Source: Plotosus lineatus
Taxonomy: Eukaryota; Chordata; Actinopteri; Siluriformes; Plotosidae
Assembly (NCBI GenBank): GCA_024760905.1
Contig: CM045729.1
Location: forward strand, 79,196,050-79,260,049
Direction of reading: 5' to 3'
Length of the DNA: 64,000 bases
Part shown: positions 1-9,879 of the stretch, one piece after another
How the letters are laid out: each line of letters begins with the position of its first letter
Numbering within the stretch: position 1 is the stretch's first letter
Translations under genes and position numbers: made by a program
The notes under the pieces: model-generated
What the model was told of the DNA's origin: nothing
Seen by the model: only the letters and a program-made list of their open reading frames with translations
Databases searched by the model: none

Positions 1-537
1 TATTTGACTACTTGGTAGTACTGGTGACTACACAATATTCAGCTAGCTTTGCTCTGACCAACCAATCAGAGGACAGAAAAATGCTGACATTATTGGAAGC
101 CAACGAGCTGGCACTGTGAGGTGAATCTGAGAGCTGATTGGTTAAAGAAACAGCCCCACTGCTAATAAAGTTTAAGTGACATCAACCATCACTGCTGATT
201 CTGAAGCCCTGGGCAGGTTAGATTGACATTGCAGAACATCGAAGCTGAAATCTGATTGGACAAAAAACTAACATTCACATGCACACTAGAAGCAGTGCAG
301 CAAAGAGTGCTACAAAACAAAGAAAATAGACTGTTGGAAATAAATACTGTAAATAAAATGTAATGGAACAGATACTCAAAATGAAATTGTAAATATAGGT
401 CAGTGATTCTGATAATATTCAGGCCAGCAGGGAAGGCTTTGCTGGCCCTGACGGCCCACCACTGATATACAGACAGACATGCATGCATACACACCCACAC
501 ACATTTTATATGTGAATACAAAGAGAAAGAGAAAGAG

Positions 538-582
<45 letters not shown>

Positions 583-776
583 ACAACAAATGTCTAATTT
601 TTTTATCTTTAATGTTATCGACAACTGCACAACACAGTTGAACTGCAGCTAAAAAAAAAATCTCACCCACTCATTCACTGAACCGATTATTCCCATTTGG
701 ACCAACAGGAGGCCGGTGCGCGCGCACACACACACACACACGCACACACACCTTTCACACCTAGGGGCAATTAGTA
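1..776. other. Gene-free AT-rich DNA with (GA)n and (CA)n
   Basis: No coding signal is visible. The stretch holds a (GA)n tract at about 546-581, a (CA)n/(CG) tract at 719-752 and ordinary AT-rich sequence. The serine/leucine-rich open frames are translations of the GA repeat. If the human gene order holds, ZRANB3 should converge on RAB3GAP1 from this side. I recognise no ZRANB3 exon. Confidence 0.6.
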
Positions 777-980
777 CAGTAGGCCCTCGTTATTTGCAGG
801 GGTTTGGTTCCGGCTCCTCCCGTGAATGAAAATAATCCACGAGTTCTGTACCCAGAAGTAAAACCCCATGTATCATATTTCATGCGTGAATGATCAACCA
901 GAAGTAAAATACTATGTATCTATTACAAGCGCTAAAATATGCTTCTTAAACGCATTCTATGGACAGTCTTACTCATTAAT

Positions 981-3900
981 AGTAGGCCTCCTCTGGTCGG
1001 AATCGACCATGGAAACTGTGCCCTTTTGTTGTCAGTTTGTTACTTCACTCTTAACAATGCCGCCTATGGCTTATGAGGCCGATGCGGGAATGGCAGTCCT
1101 TGCCACATGAGGAGTAGATGTGAATAGATGCGGTGAAGTCGGTCGTTTTCTCTTGTCGCATGGCCCTTTTTCTGTTGGCTTCATTGGTGATTTTCTCTTC
1201 ACCTTCCTTCAGTTGTTTTTGGAGGAGGCAGCACCAGCTGCTGCAGTCTGCAGCAATGTCCTCACAGCTGTCCGGGTTGATTTCCAAGGCTTTCATGTCT
1301 CATTTGCACACGTCCTTGTACCTTAGCTGTGGGCGGCCACGGGGTCATTTGCTAACGGCAAGTTCTCCATAGAGGATGTCCTTAGGTATTCTGCCATCCT
1401 CCATGCGGCGCACGTGGCCAATCCAGCGCATTCTGCGCTGTCTGAGTAGTGCATACATGGTGAGGAGACCAGCGCAGTCCAGGACCTTGGTGTCGACATC
1501 TTGTCTCTCCAGCTGATGCCGAGGATATGGCGGAGGCTTCGCAGGTGGAAAGTATTTAGCTTCTGCTCTTGCTTTCTGTAGGTTGTCCATGCCTTGCTCC
1601 CATATAGGAGGGTGCTGACGACGCAGGCATTATAGACAGCCATCTTGGTTTTGGTAGTCAGCTTGGGGTTCTCGCAGACACGAGTGGATAATCTCCCCAG
1701 CGTCATTGCAGCCTTGCCGATACGTTTGTTTCACTCAGCGTCAAGGGACAAGTTTTCTGTGATGGTGGATCCCAGGTAGGTGAACTCGTGGACCACTTCC
1801 AGTTGGTAGTTGTTAATGGTGATGACAGGTGGTGTATCCACGTCCTGGCCCAGCACGTTGGTCTTTTTTAAACTGATGGTCAGCCCGAAGTCACGGCAAG
1901 CATGAGAGAATCGATTTATCAGTTTCTGGAGATCATATTCTGTGTGTGCAGTGACTGCTGCATCGTCTGCAAAGAGCATGTCTCTTATGGTGGTTTCACT
2001 GACCTTTGTCTTAGCTCCGAGTCTTGCGGTGTTGTACAGCTTGCAATCTGATCTTGTATGCATGTACACTCCTTCGGTCGAGGTCCCAAAGGCATGTTTA
2101 AGAAGGAGGGAGAAGAATATGCCAAAGAGTGTCAGGGCCAAGACGCAGCCTTGCTTCACACTGCTCTTGATGTTGAAAAGTTCTGACATGCTGCCCTTGT
2201 ACTGAACGGTTGCCTTCATGTCATCATGGAAAGATCTAATTATACTGTGCAGATTCGGGGGGCATCCGATCTTCAGGAGGATGCTGAAAAGCCCATCCCG
2301 GCTAACCAGGTCAAATGCCTTGGTTAGATCAATGAAGGCAATGTAAAGGGGTTTCTGTTGTTCCCTACATTTCTCTTGGAGTTGGCAAATGGAGAAAATC
2401 ATGTCCACTGTCGAGCATTCTGTGCAGAAACCGCATTGGGATTCAAGATAGACACGTTCAGCCAGTTACTGGAGTCGTGCGAGCAAGACATGAGCGTACA
2501 CTTTGCCCACAATGCTCGAGAAAGATGCCTCTATAGTTGTTACAGTCACTCCTGTCTGCCTTGTTCTTATACATGGTGACGATTTTGGTATCTTTCATGT
2601 CTTGAGGAACGCCACCTTCACGCCAGCACTGGCAAAGGGTGTCATGTAGTGGCTGCAGGAGGGCAAACTTGCAGTGCTTGATGAGATCAGGAGGGATGCC
2701 ATCTGTTCCAGGGGCTTTGCCACAGGCCAAGCTGTCGATAGCCTTGTTGAGTTCTTCCAGTGTTGGTTCGGCGTCTAAGTTCTCCATGATAGATAGAGGT
2801 TCGATGGCATCCAATGCCAAGTCAACAACACTGTTCTCTCTGGAGTAAAGCTCTGAGTAGTGCTCTACCCATCACTCCATTTGTTTCCCGTTGTCGGTGA
2901 TCACATCCCCACTGATGGATTTAAGAGGTGCTGTTTTGTTTTGAGTTGATCCAAGAGCTTTCGTGATGTCATTGTACATAACTCTGATGTTACCTGTGTC
3001 CGCTGCAGTCTGGATGTCATGACTGAGCTCTTGCCAATACTCGTTGGCACATTTTCTTGCCGTCTGTTGGACCTTGCTCCGAGCTGCTCTTAATGTCTTA
3101 AGGGTCTTTTCGCTTGGAGAACGCTTATATTCAGCAAGGGCCGTCCATTTTGCTTCAATGATGGGGGTCATCTCTGCAGACTTTGCATCGAACCAGTCAG
3201 AGCTCCGGGAGGTCTTCTAGATGGCTAGTGCTGATGTATGAATGCACTCTCGTAGGTGGATCCAGGTTCTGATGCTGTACTTTGAAGGTTTTTTGTGGAG
3301 ATGGCTTCTTCGAAGGTCTTTGCAAATTCCTTGATCTTTGCTTCTTGCTGCATTTTGATGGTGTTGATGCGAGGCTTCCTTTGAGGCTTGGCATTATGAA
3401 GTGTCTTTGGTGTCAGGTGGATCTTGCAGCATACAAGAGTAGTCTGTGTCACAGTCTGCGCTGTGACAGGTACGGGTAAGAAGCACGTGCTTGAGGCTTG
3501 TGCGCCTCACGATGATCATGTCAAGCTGGTGCCAGTGTCTTGAGCGTGGATGACACCAAGACACCCGGTGTTATAGCTTCATCTGGAAGAAGGTGTTGCT
3601 CACACACAAGCCGTGGTAAGAGCAAAACTTGAGTAGACGCTGTCCGTTGTCATTGACGTTGCCAACTCCAAAGGAGCCAAGGCAGGAGGGCCAGGAGTCT
3701 CGGTTGGCACCCACCCTGGTATTAAAGTCACCAAAAAGGATGAGTTGTTCATTGTTGAGGATGTTCTTTGATGACGACATTCAAGTTGGAGTAGAATTCG
3801 TCTTTAGCCTCAGGTGTTGATATCAGAGTAGGAGCGTAGGCACTGATGAGGGAGATTGGACCGTCCGAGGTGTAGAGGCGGAACGTCAGCAGTCATTCAC

Positions 3901-4806
3901 ATCCCTTGTCGCCTAGTTCGTCCAACTTCAACAAGGTGTTCCTGACTGTGAAGCCCACCCTGTGTTCTCTGCGATACTCAGCGCTCTTTCCTTTCCAGAA
4001 AAAGGTGTAGTCCTTTTCTTTCAGTCTTACAGAGTCAGCTAGACAAGTCTCCTGTAAGGCAGCAATGTGTATCTTCAATCATAGAAGCTCATGCATCACT
4101 AATGTTCTGGAGATCATCAAGTCTGGTGGTCATGGTGTGGACGTTTCAGGTTCCCAGTTTAATAGCTGGTCTCTTGCTTTTGCTTGTTCTTATTCTCTTG
4201 CTCGGTGCAGGTTTATGATCTGCTTTTCAGTTGTTACCTAATCCCCATGCACCCAATGAGGAAGACAGACCGTGGCGAGACAGCACCTTATAGACCAGGA
4301 GCTGCCCGGCTTAGGCGGGCGGTAACTGTCCAGTGAGAGTGCCCTCCCACCGATGAAAGCGACCCCTGGCACCACGCTCTATGCCAAATCAAGCATTGTG
4401 GCTTATAACCGGTATCTGCCACTTTCCATGTTGGTTCGACGCTGTGAGGCAAAGCTGGAGTGTCCTCTCCAGGGCACAGGACAGGACAGGGGGATATGGA
4501 GGACCAGCTCTTGCCCAGTTAGCAGGACCCCCCTCTCCACAGCAATGACTGGTCCGGACGGAGCGGCATGGCCGATATGGTCCGGAGCCATTGACGTCAC
4601 AGGAGTTGCCAGAATGAGATTGATTACAATGACGAACTGCCTATGGGACTCCAGCTGCAGATTTTTCCTTGAGATTAACTCCTGAAGCCTTTTCTCTAAG
4701 AGATATGAGCTGCAAGGCAGCAGAGGTTTTTGACAGAGTTTTTCTTCTCTGCATGCGGCAGATGGCACAGGATAGCATGAAACCTGTGGCAGGAGCAACC
4801 TGACCC
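981..4806 (-). mobile_element. Near-full-length APE-type non-LTR retrotransposon (LINE), ORFs broken
   Basis: This minus-strand LINE is about 3.8 kb and is flanked by the 11-bp target duplication TACTCATTAAT (970-980 and 4807-4817). Near 4080-3600 are endonuclease pieces: AALQETCLA, then LFGDFNTRVGANRD. Reverse transcriptase runs from about 2820 to 1320, with KAIDSLACGKAPGTDGIPPD, FIDLTKAFDLVSRDGL, VKQGCVLA and the intact active-site motif MLFADDAAV at about 1980. The C-terminus has LRHILGISWRDK and a CHSRIGLISHRRHC zinc-knuckle-like end. The family is the endonuclease-reverse transcriptase often mislabelled craniofacial development protein 2-like in animal genomes. I do not assign a clade. 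Stops and frameshifts separate the blocks, so it is dead, but the target duplication is perfect. Confidence 0.88.
1731..2408 (-). pseudogene. Reverse transcriptase core of the 981-4806 LINE
   Basis: This is the longest open block of the LINE, 225 codons. It covers RT palm motifs from YIAFIDLTKAFDLVSRDG through QGCVLALTLFGIFF and MLFADDAAVTAHTEYDLQKL to FTYLGSTITENLSLDAE. The RT would reverse transcribe LINE RNA at the nicked target. The block has lost frame with the upstream endonuclease and the downstream C-terminal domain (which resumes at 1706), so it is a pseudogene. Confidence 0.85.
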
Positions 4807-4925
4807 TACTCATTAATACAGTATTAATATAGTGAAATGTAGTAATGATTTTTATTGAATTCATTTTTTTACTGTGATATTTATTGATAAAATATAAACA
4901 TTAATAGCATATACATTTGTGTATA

Positions 4926-5041
4926 CAGTCGGCTTCCTACTTACGAAATGAATTCGTTCCAGTGCCTTTTTGTAACGCGGGAGTTTCGTAAATAGGGGGT
5001 GCATTTTACATGTAAAACGCCTGATTGGCTCTCTCTCTCTT

Positions 5042-5107
<66 letters not shown>

Positions 5108-5517
5108 GCACGCAACAGCTGACGGAACAATTCTATTTACATGTTTAAATGGATGGGATGTTGTATTTTAAAGCGGAATTACAGTACCTGCTTGAAAGAT
5201 CAGAGGTCCTCATTCAGTATTAACTTGCTTCCTTGCGAGATTGGAGGTCTTCTCCCATGGAGCACTCTGTTTTAATATTGTGCCGACATAATCGCCTCCG
5301 TCACTGTATTTCCGCTTTAAGGTCTCCTTCTGGTTCAATATCGTCCCAATTGTAGAGGGGTTTCAGTGATAACAAAATACAACGCGGTATGATCAATCTC
5401 AAAACAAGCGAACAGTGAACTCTCCTTCATGCGTGTGACAAACAGGAAGTATGGGTACAGGAAGTTCAGCTGCGTCATCCCTCATAGCCAATGGGAGGCC
5501 AGCGGGGCGGGATGTTC
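4926..5517. mobile_element. Second Tigger-like segment, left terminus only
   Basis: It begins CAGTCGGCTTCCTACTTACG after TA (4924-4925), a typical Tigger terminus. Its interior, with GTCATCCCTCATAGCCAATG and the GGCCAGCGGGGCGGGATGTT stretch, matches the complete element at 60619-61376. The right terminus is missing, and the sequence passes into Tigger copy 1 near 5517. It contains (CT)n and (CA)n at 5031-5102. Confidence 0.65.
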
Positions 5518-6307
5518 AGGTATGAATTGCATTCAGCCCGAGCAACTCAGCCACGCCCCTCAGCCGAAGCGGGCAGAAAACAGAGTTTTAGAGTTAGACA
5601 GTAACATTACAAACAAGCAGGGACGTGATGTGAGTTATTCCTCTAGCGCAGAGGTGAGCATGCTTGTGTTTATTGAGAGTAGATGAGAAGAGTGAAATTC
5701 AGGTGTGAGCCATGGAGCAGCACAGCCACGCCACTCAGCTGGAGCGGACAGTTAGAGTTAGAGAACACAGCCGTCAAAATCAAAGTCCCCCAAAACACAG
5801 ACCACAACAAAAAGAACAAAAGAACATGAAATGTAATAAATTGGATAAACAAAATGATAAACATGCTACACCACAGTACATAAAATCACACACGCAAAAC
5901 ATTAACTTAGGTACTGTACTGGAATAATGATTGAAAAAGACTTTAATATTAGAGTGCTTTCAGATGATTATTCCTCTTCAGGTACTTCAGAGGAAACTGT
6001 CGTTTCTTCAGGAGAAAGTCTTATTTCTTCAGAAGAGACATCCAACCTCATTACCTTTTCTATCACTTAGCCAGAGAAAATGCGTTTGAGTGGCATAGAG
6101 CTTAACTGGTAATTAAAACACAATTAAAAAAAAAGGCTCATTGACAACTTGTGCGCGAATGAGGAAAAAAGGGTGTTACATCACCTCAACCAATCAGCAG
6201 GAAGGAGGACAACCATTGGCTGAATTCGAATGCCGTGACATTGCTCGGCAGTCCGCAAATATGCAAACCATGAGTGCAAAACCGCGGATAGTCAAGGGCC
6301 TACTGTA

Positions 6308-7078
6308 TTTCATTTAAGCACCTTTATTTATTTTTATGACCACATTCAGATTTTTTTTTTTGTGTGGCATCTCCAAGCATGACACATCATGGCTTGGAAA
6401 TCTTTGACATGCATATCCCTTTTCAGATTCTCACATATTTTCTACTGGCTTCAGATCTGGGCTCTAACTGGGTCATTTCTGAAATTTCATTGTCTTCTGG
6501 TCAAATAAATCCAGGTATGCTTGGGTGATTGATAATGAAGAGAAATTTCACCTTCAGAAGAACAATGTTTTATCAGGTGATTTACACCAAAATTTAAAAT
6601 TTATTCATGTGCAGTTACCTATTTGTACTCGGGGGTGGGGGGTGGAAACAGAGAGACATCACATTCTAATGACTCTGAAGATGAAAATGCAGCCAGAGAT
6701 GTGTGTAATGGTAAACCAAAACAGCTTATGCAGCTAATATTTTGCTAACTCGGATTTCCTGTTGTCAGTTGGTTTTGTAAAACAAAATAAATATTTTCTG
6801 CTATTTCGGCACCTGTTTGTGTGTTATGATGAACAGGGTTAATGATGTAGCCCAAGCAATCAGAGATGTTGCTGGAAGGAACCACTGATGACATACATGA
6901 TTGTTTTGAACAGCATATACAGACGCTCCCCGACTTGCGTTCATCCGTTTTACGTTTTTTTGATCTTACATTTTTTTTTTCCAAAAAAAAAAAAAAAAAA
7001 AGTCAAATTTTGAGTTTAGACATACCTACGTAGTATGCTGATGCAATAACCCAATGACGCTGCATTCATTGTTTACAA
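6308..7078. other. AT-rich DNA with repeat scraps
   Basis: No gene is visible. At about 6370-6520 is text typical of degenerate Tc1-like elements (CTCCAAGCATGACAC, CAAATAAATCCAGGTATG). At 6916-7080 is a truncated Tigger-like terminus (CAGACGCTCCCCGACTTGCG) followed by a poly(A/T) run. Confidence 0.5.
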
Positions 7079-7090
7079 ACTACAAATTGA

Positions 7091-7131
<41 letters not shown>

Positions 7132-7136
<5 letters not shown>

Positions 7137-7407
7137 GATTTTCTGAGTAGATCCTTCCGTAGGAGAGTGCTCAATACTTTTTGGTAGAGCAAATAAACAA
7201 AAGGACAGGACAAAGGCTTTCTATTGAAACTCCATTTATCACTACAGATCTGTTTCGAGGGGTGGTGAAACCATCCCCTCTCTTCAGGTGATTACAGAAG
7301 AATCTTCTTCTGTAATCACCTGAAGAGAGGGGATGGTTTCACCACCCCTCGAAACAGATCTGTAGTGATAAATGGAGTTTCAATAGAAAGCCTTTGTCCT
7401 GTCCTTT

Positions 7408-7410
<3 letters not shown>
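7132..7410. repeat. Hairpin repeat: 65-bp head plus 106-bp perfect inverted repeat with 2-nt loop
   Basis: The unit starts GGATTTTCTGAGTAGATCCT at about 7133, after a (TA)n tract. From 7197 to 7302 every base is complementary, in reverse, to 7305-7410. I compared the arms base by base and found no mismatch; only TC at 7303-7304 separates them. A (TA)n tract follows. The arms have no recognisable coding content. The related copy at 9219-9405 has one arm only, and the head alone recurs at 57483-57543. Confidence 0.92.
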
Positions 7411-7471
<61 letters not shown>

Positions 7472-7478
7472 AACACAC

Positions 7479-8222
7479 TAGTCTTTCTCAAAAAATTAGC
7501 ATATTTTGATAAAGTTCATTATTTTCTGTAATGTACTGATAAAAATTAAACTTTTATATATTTTAGATTCATTGCACCCCAACTGAAATATTTCAGGTCT
7601 TTTATTGTTTTAATACTGATGATTTTGGCATACAGCTCATGAAAACCCAAAATTCCTGTCTCAAAAAATTAGCATATTTCATCCGACCAATGAAAAAAAG
7701 TGTTTTTAATACAAAAAAGTCAACCTTCAAGTAATTATGTTCAGTTATGCACTCAATACTTGGCCGGGAATTCTTTTGCAGAAATGACTGCTTCAGTGCG
7801 GTGTGGCATGGAGGCAATCAGCCTGTGGCACTGTAGCCCAGTCCACTGCTTCCACAGGTCCCCCAAGGTCTGGAATCGGCCCTTCTCCACAATCTTCCTC
7901 AGGGTCCGGTCACCTCTTCTGGTTGTGCAGCATTTTCTGCCACACTTTTTCCTTCCCACAGACGTCCCACTGAGGTGCCTTGATACAGCACTCTGGGAAC
8001 AACCTATTCGCTCAGAGATTTCTTACCCTCTTGCTTGGGGGTGTCAATGGTGGCCTTCTGGACAGCAGTCAGGTCGGCAGTCTTACCCATGATTGCGGTT
8101 TTGAGTAATGAACCAGGCTGGGAGTTTTTAAAAGCCTCAGGAATCTTTTGCAGGTGTTTAGAGTTAATTGGTTGATTCAGATGATTAGGTTAATAGCTCG
8201 TTTAAAGAACATTTTGATGACT
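7479..8222 (-). pseudogene. Tc1-like transposon half, internally deleted, minus strand
   Basis: The left terminus CTAGTCTTTCTCAAAAAATT leads into antisense Tc1 transposase. Read on the minus strand, an N-terminal DNA-binding piece (GRKKCGRKCCTTRRGDRTLR then KIVEKGRFQTLGDLWKQWT) is fused directly to the C-terminus LQCHRLIASMPHRTEAVISA KEFPAKY and a stop at 7755-7753. The catalytic middle is deleted. The outer 5' terminal repeat expected beyond 8222 is missing, and another Tc1 copy begins there instead. Confidence 0.85.
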
Positions 8223-9189
8223 TATACTGCAGGTGCCGCATTCCCCAGGTCAAGCCACTTTTGAACCAGAAACAGCGGCAGAAGCTCCTGACCTGGGCTA
8301 CAGAGAAGCAGCACTGGACTGTTGCTCAGTGGTCCAAAGTACTTTTTCGGATGGAAGCAAATTTTGCATGTCATTCGGAAATCAAGGTGCCAGAGTCTGG
8401 AGGAAGACTGGGGAGAAGGAAATGCCAAAATGCCTGAAGTCCAGTGTCAAGTACCCACATTCAGTGATGGTCTGGGGTGCCATGTCAGCTGCTGGTGTTG
8501 GTCCACTGTGTTTTATCAAGGGCAGGGTCAATGCAGCTAGCTATCAGGAGATTTTGGAGCACTTCATGCTTCCATTTGCTGAAAAGCTTTATGGAGATGA
8601 AGATTTCATTTTTCAGCACGACCTGGTACCTGCTCACAGTGCCAAAACCACTGCTAAATGGTTTACTGACCATGGTATTACTGTGCTCAATTGGCCTGCC
8701 AACTCTCCTGACCTGAAGCCCACAGAGAATCTGTGGGATATTGTGAAGAGAAAGTTGAGAGACACCAGACCCAACACTGTGGATGAGCTTAAGGCCGCTA
8801 TCGAAGCATCCTGGGCCTCCGTAACACCTCAACAGTGCCACAGGCTGATTACCTCCATGCCACGCCGCATTGAAGCAGTCATTTCTGCAAAAGGATTCCC
8901 GACCAAGTATTGAGTGCATAACTGAACATAATTATTTGAAGGTTGAGTTTTTTTTGTATTAAAAACACATTTTTTTATTGGTCGGATGAAATATGCACAT
9001 TTTTTGAGATAGGGATTTTTGTTTGTTCTTTACTATTTTGCCAAAATTATCAATATTAAAACAATAAAAGGCTTGAACTACTTCAGTTGTGTGTAATGAA
9101 TCTAAAATATATGAAAGTCTAATGTTTATCAGTACATTACAGAAAAGAATGAACTTTATCACAAAACTATGCTAATTTTTGAAGGAGTA
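8223..9189 (+). mobile_element. Tc1-like transposon half with catalytic domain, plus strand
   Basis: This copy starts in mid-transposase at 8223 and runs to a 3' terminus whose reverse complement, CTACTCCTTCAAAAATTAGC, matches the left end of the neighbouring minus-strand half. The two halves share long inverted termini and a transposase 3' end. It lacks its own 5' end. Confidence 0.85.
8233..8913 (+). CDS. Tc1-like transposase, C-terminal catalytic fragment (DD34E)
   Basis: This 226-codon open frame carries the catalytic core of a Tc1 transposase, which cuts and pastes the element at TA sites. The first Asp is in FSDGSKF (residue 40), the second in FIFQHDLVPAH (residue 130) and the Glu in LKPTENLWDIVKRK (residue 165), so the DD34E spacing is preserved. 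It ends QQCHRLITSMPRRIEAVISA and KGFPTKY. The helix-turn-helix N-terminus is missing, and the first 25 or so residues are out of the usual frame (a stop interrupts the frame that reads RNSGRSS). It is therefore a relic without DNA binding, although the core looks young. Confidence 0.85.
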   Translation: MPHSPGQATFEPETAAEAPDLGYREAALDCCSVVQSTFSDGSKFCMSFGNQGARVWRKTGEKEMPKCLKSSVKYPHSVMVWGAMSAAGVGPLCFIKGRVNAASYQEILEHFMLPFAEKLYGDEDFIFQHDLVPAHSAKTTAKWFTDHGITVLNWPANSPDLKPTENLWDIVKRKLRDTRPNTVDELKAAIEASWASVTPQQCHRLITSMPRRIEAVISAKGFPTKY

Positions 9190-9222
<33 letters not shown>

Positions 9223-9401
9223 ATTTTCTGAGTAGATCCTTCCGTAAGAGAGTGCTCAATACTTTTTGGTAGATCATAATCTTTGTAATCATTCTTCTAT
9301 AATCACCTGAAGAGAGAGGATGGTTTCACCACCCCTTGAAACAGATCTGTAGTGATAAATGGAGTTTCAATAGAAAGTCTTTGTCCTGTCCTTTTATTGT
9401 G

Positions 9402-9435
<34 letters not shown>

Positions 9436-9436
9436 T

Positions 9437-9518
<82 letters not shown>

Positions 9519-9552
9519 ATCCTCTCTCTTCAGGTGATTATATATATATAAT
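9190..9552. repeat. Second hairpin-repeat copy (one arm) and compound (TA)n/(CA)n
   Basis: At 9219-9271 the head of the hairpin repeat recurs (GGATTTTCTGAGTAGATCCT). At 9296-9405 only the right arm follows, with about five changes. A (TA)/(CA)/(TA)/(GT) tract covers 9404-9520, and a scrap of the arm (CCTCTCTCTTCAGGTGATTA) lies at 9521-9540. Confidence 0.8.
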
Positions 9553-9831
9553 CTTCTTTCAGCTTTTCCCCCTTATCAGCGGTCGCCACAGCAAATCATC
9601 TGATTCGCGCATTTTGATTTGGTATAGGTTTTTATGTCGGATGCCCTTCCCGACACAACCCTTTCGCAAGGAGCAGAAACACGCTGACGGCTGTGCAGCT
9701 ACTCTTGACGAAAGTCAGCAATGGCTTTGCAACTACGCATTACGAAAGTCAGCAATTGCTTTTTTCTATGAACCTCACAACATCGACAGTGAGAGACATG
9801 GCAGACCTTTGATAACCCAGTTAGCTGCACT

Positions 9832-9836
<5 letters not shown>
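9553..9836 (-). mobile_element. SINE-A copy 1 (tRNA head missing)
   Basis: Antisense copy of the window's commonest SINE. Its marks are CGCCACAGCAAATCATCTGA (tail), GCCCTTCCCGACACAACCC, ACGCTGACGG, CGAAAGTCAGCAATGG and CAGTTAGCTGCACTGGG. The CGAAAGTCAGCAA block appears twice (9710 and 9741), a small internal duplication. (TA)n lies on both sides. Confidence 0.8.
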
Positions 9837-9863
<27 letters not shown>

Positions 9864-9879
9864 CGTGTGTGTGTGTGTG

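Larger units (their letters stand above)
777..6305. mobile_element. Tigger-like (Tc1/mariner superfamily) DNA element, copy 1, interrupted
   Basis: The element starts CAGTAGGCCCTCGTTATTTG after a TA (775-776) and ends GTCAAGGGCCTACTG before a TA (6306-6307), as expected for TA-targeting Tigger/pogo elements. It is split by a LINE at 981-4806 and by another Tigger-like segment from 4926. Outside these it aligns end to end, in reverse, with the uninterrupted copy at 50173-51396. I see no transposase, so it is non-autonomous. Confidence 0.8.

Noticed and set aside
189..630. Serine/leucine-rich open frames on the minus strand
   Set aside because: They translate the (GA)n tract at 546-581 and have no other content.
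9336..9551. Tyr/Ile/His-rich open frames
   Set aside because: Translations of (TA)n and (CA)n; no protein family.
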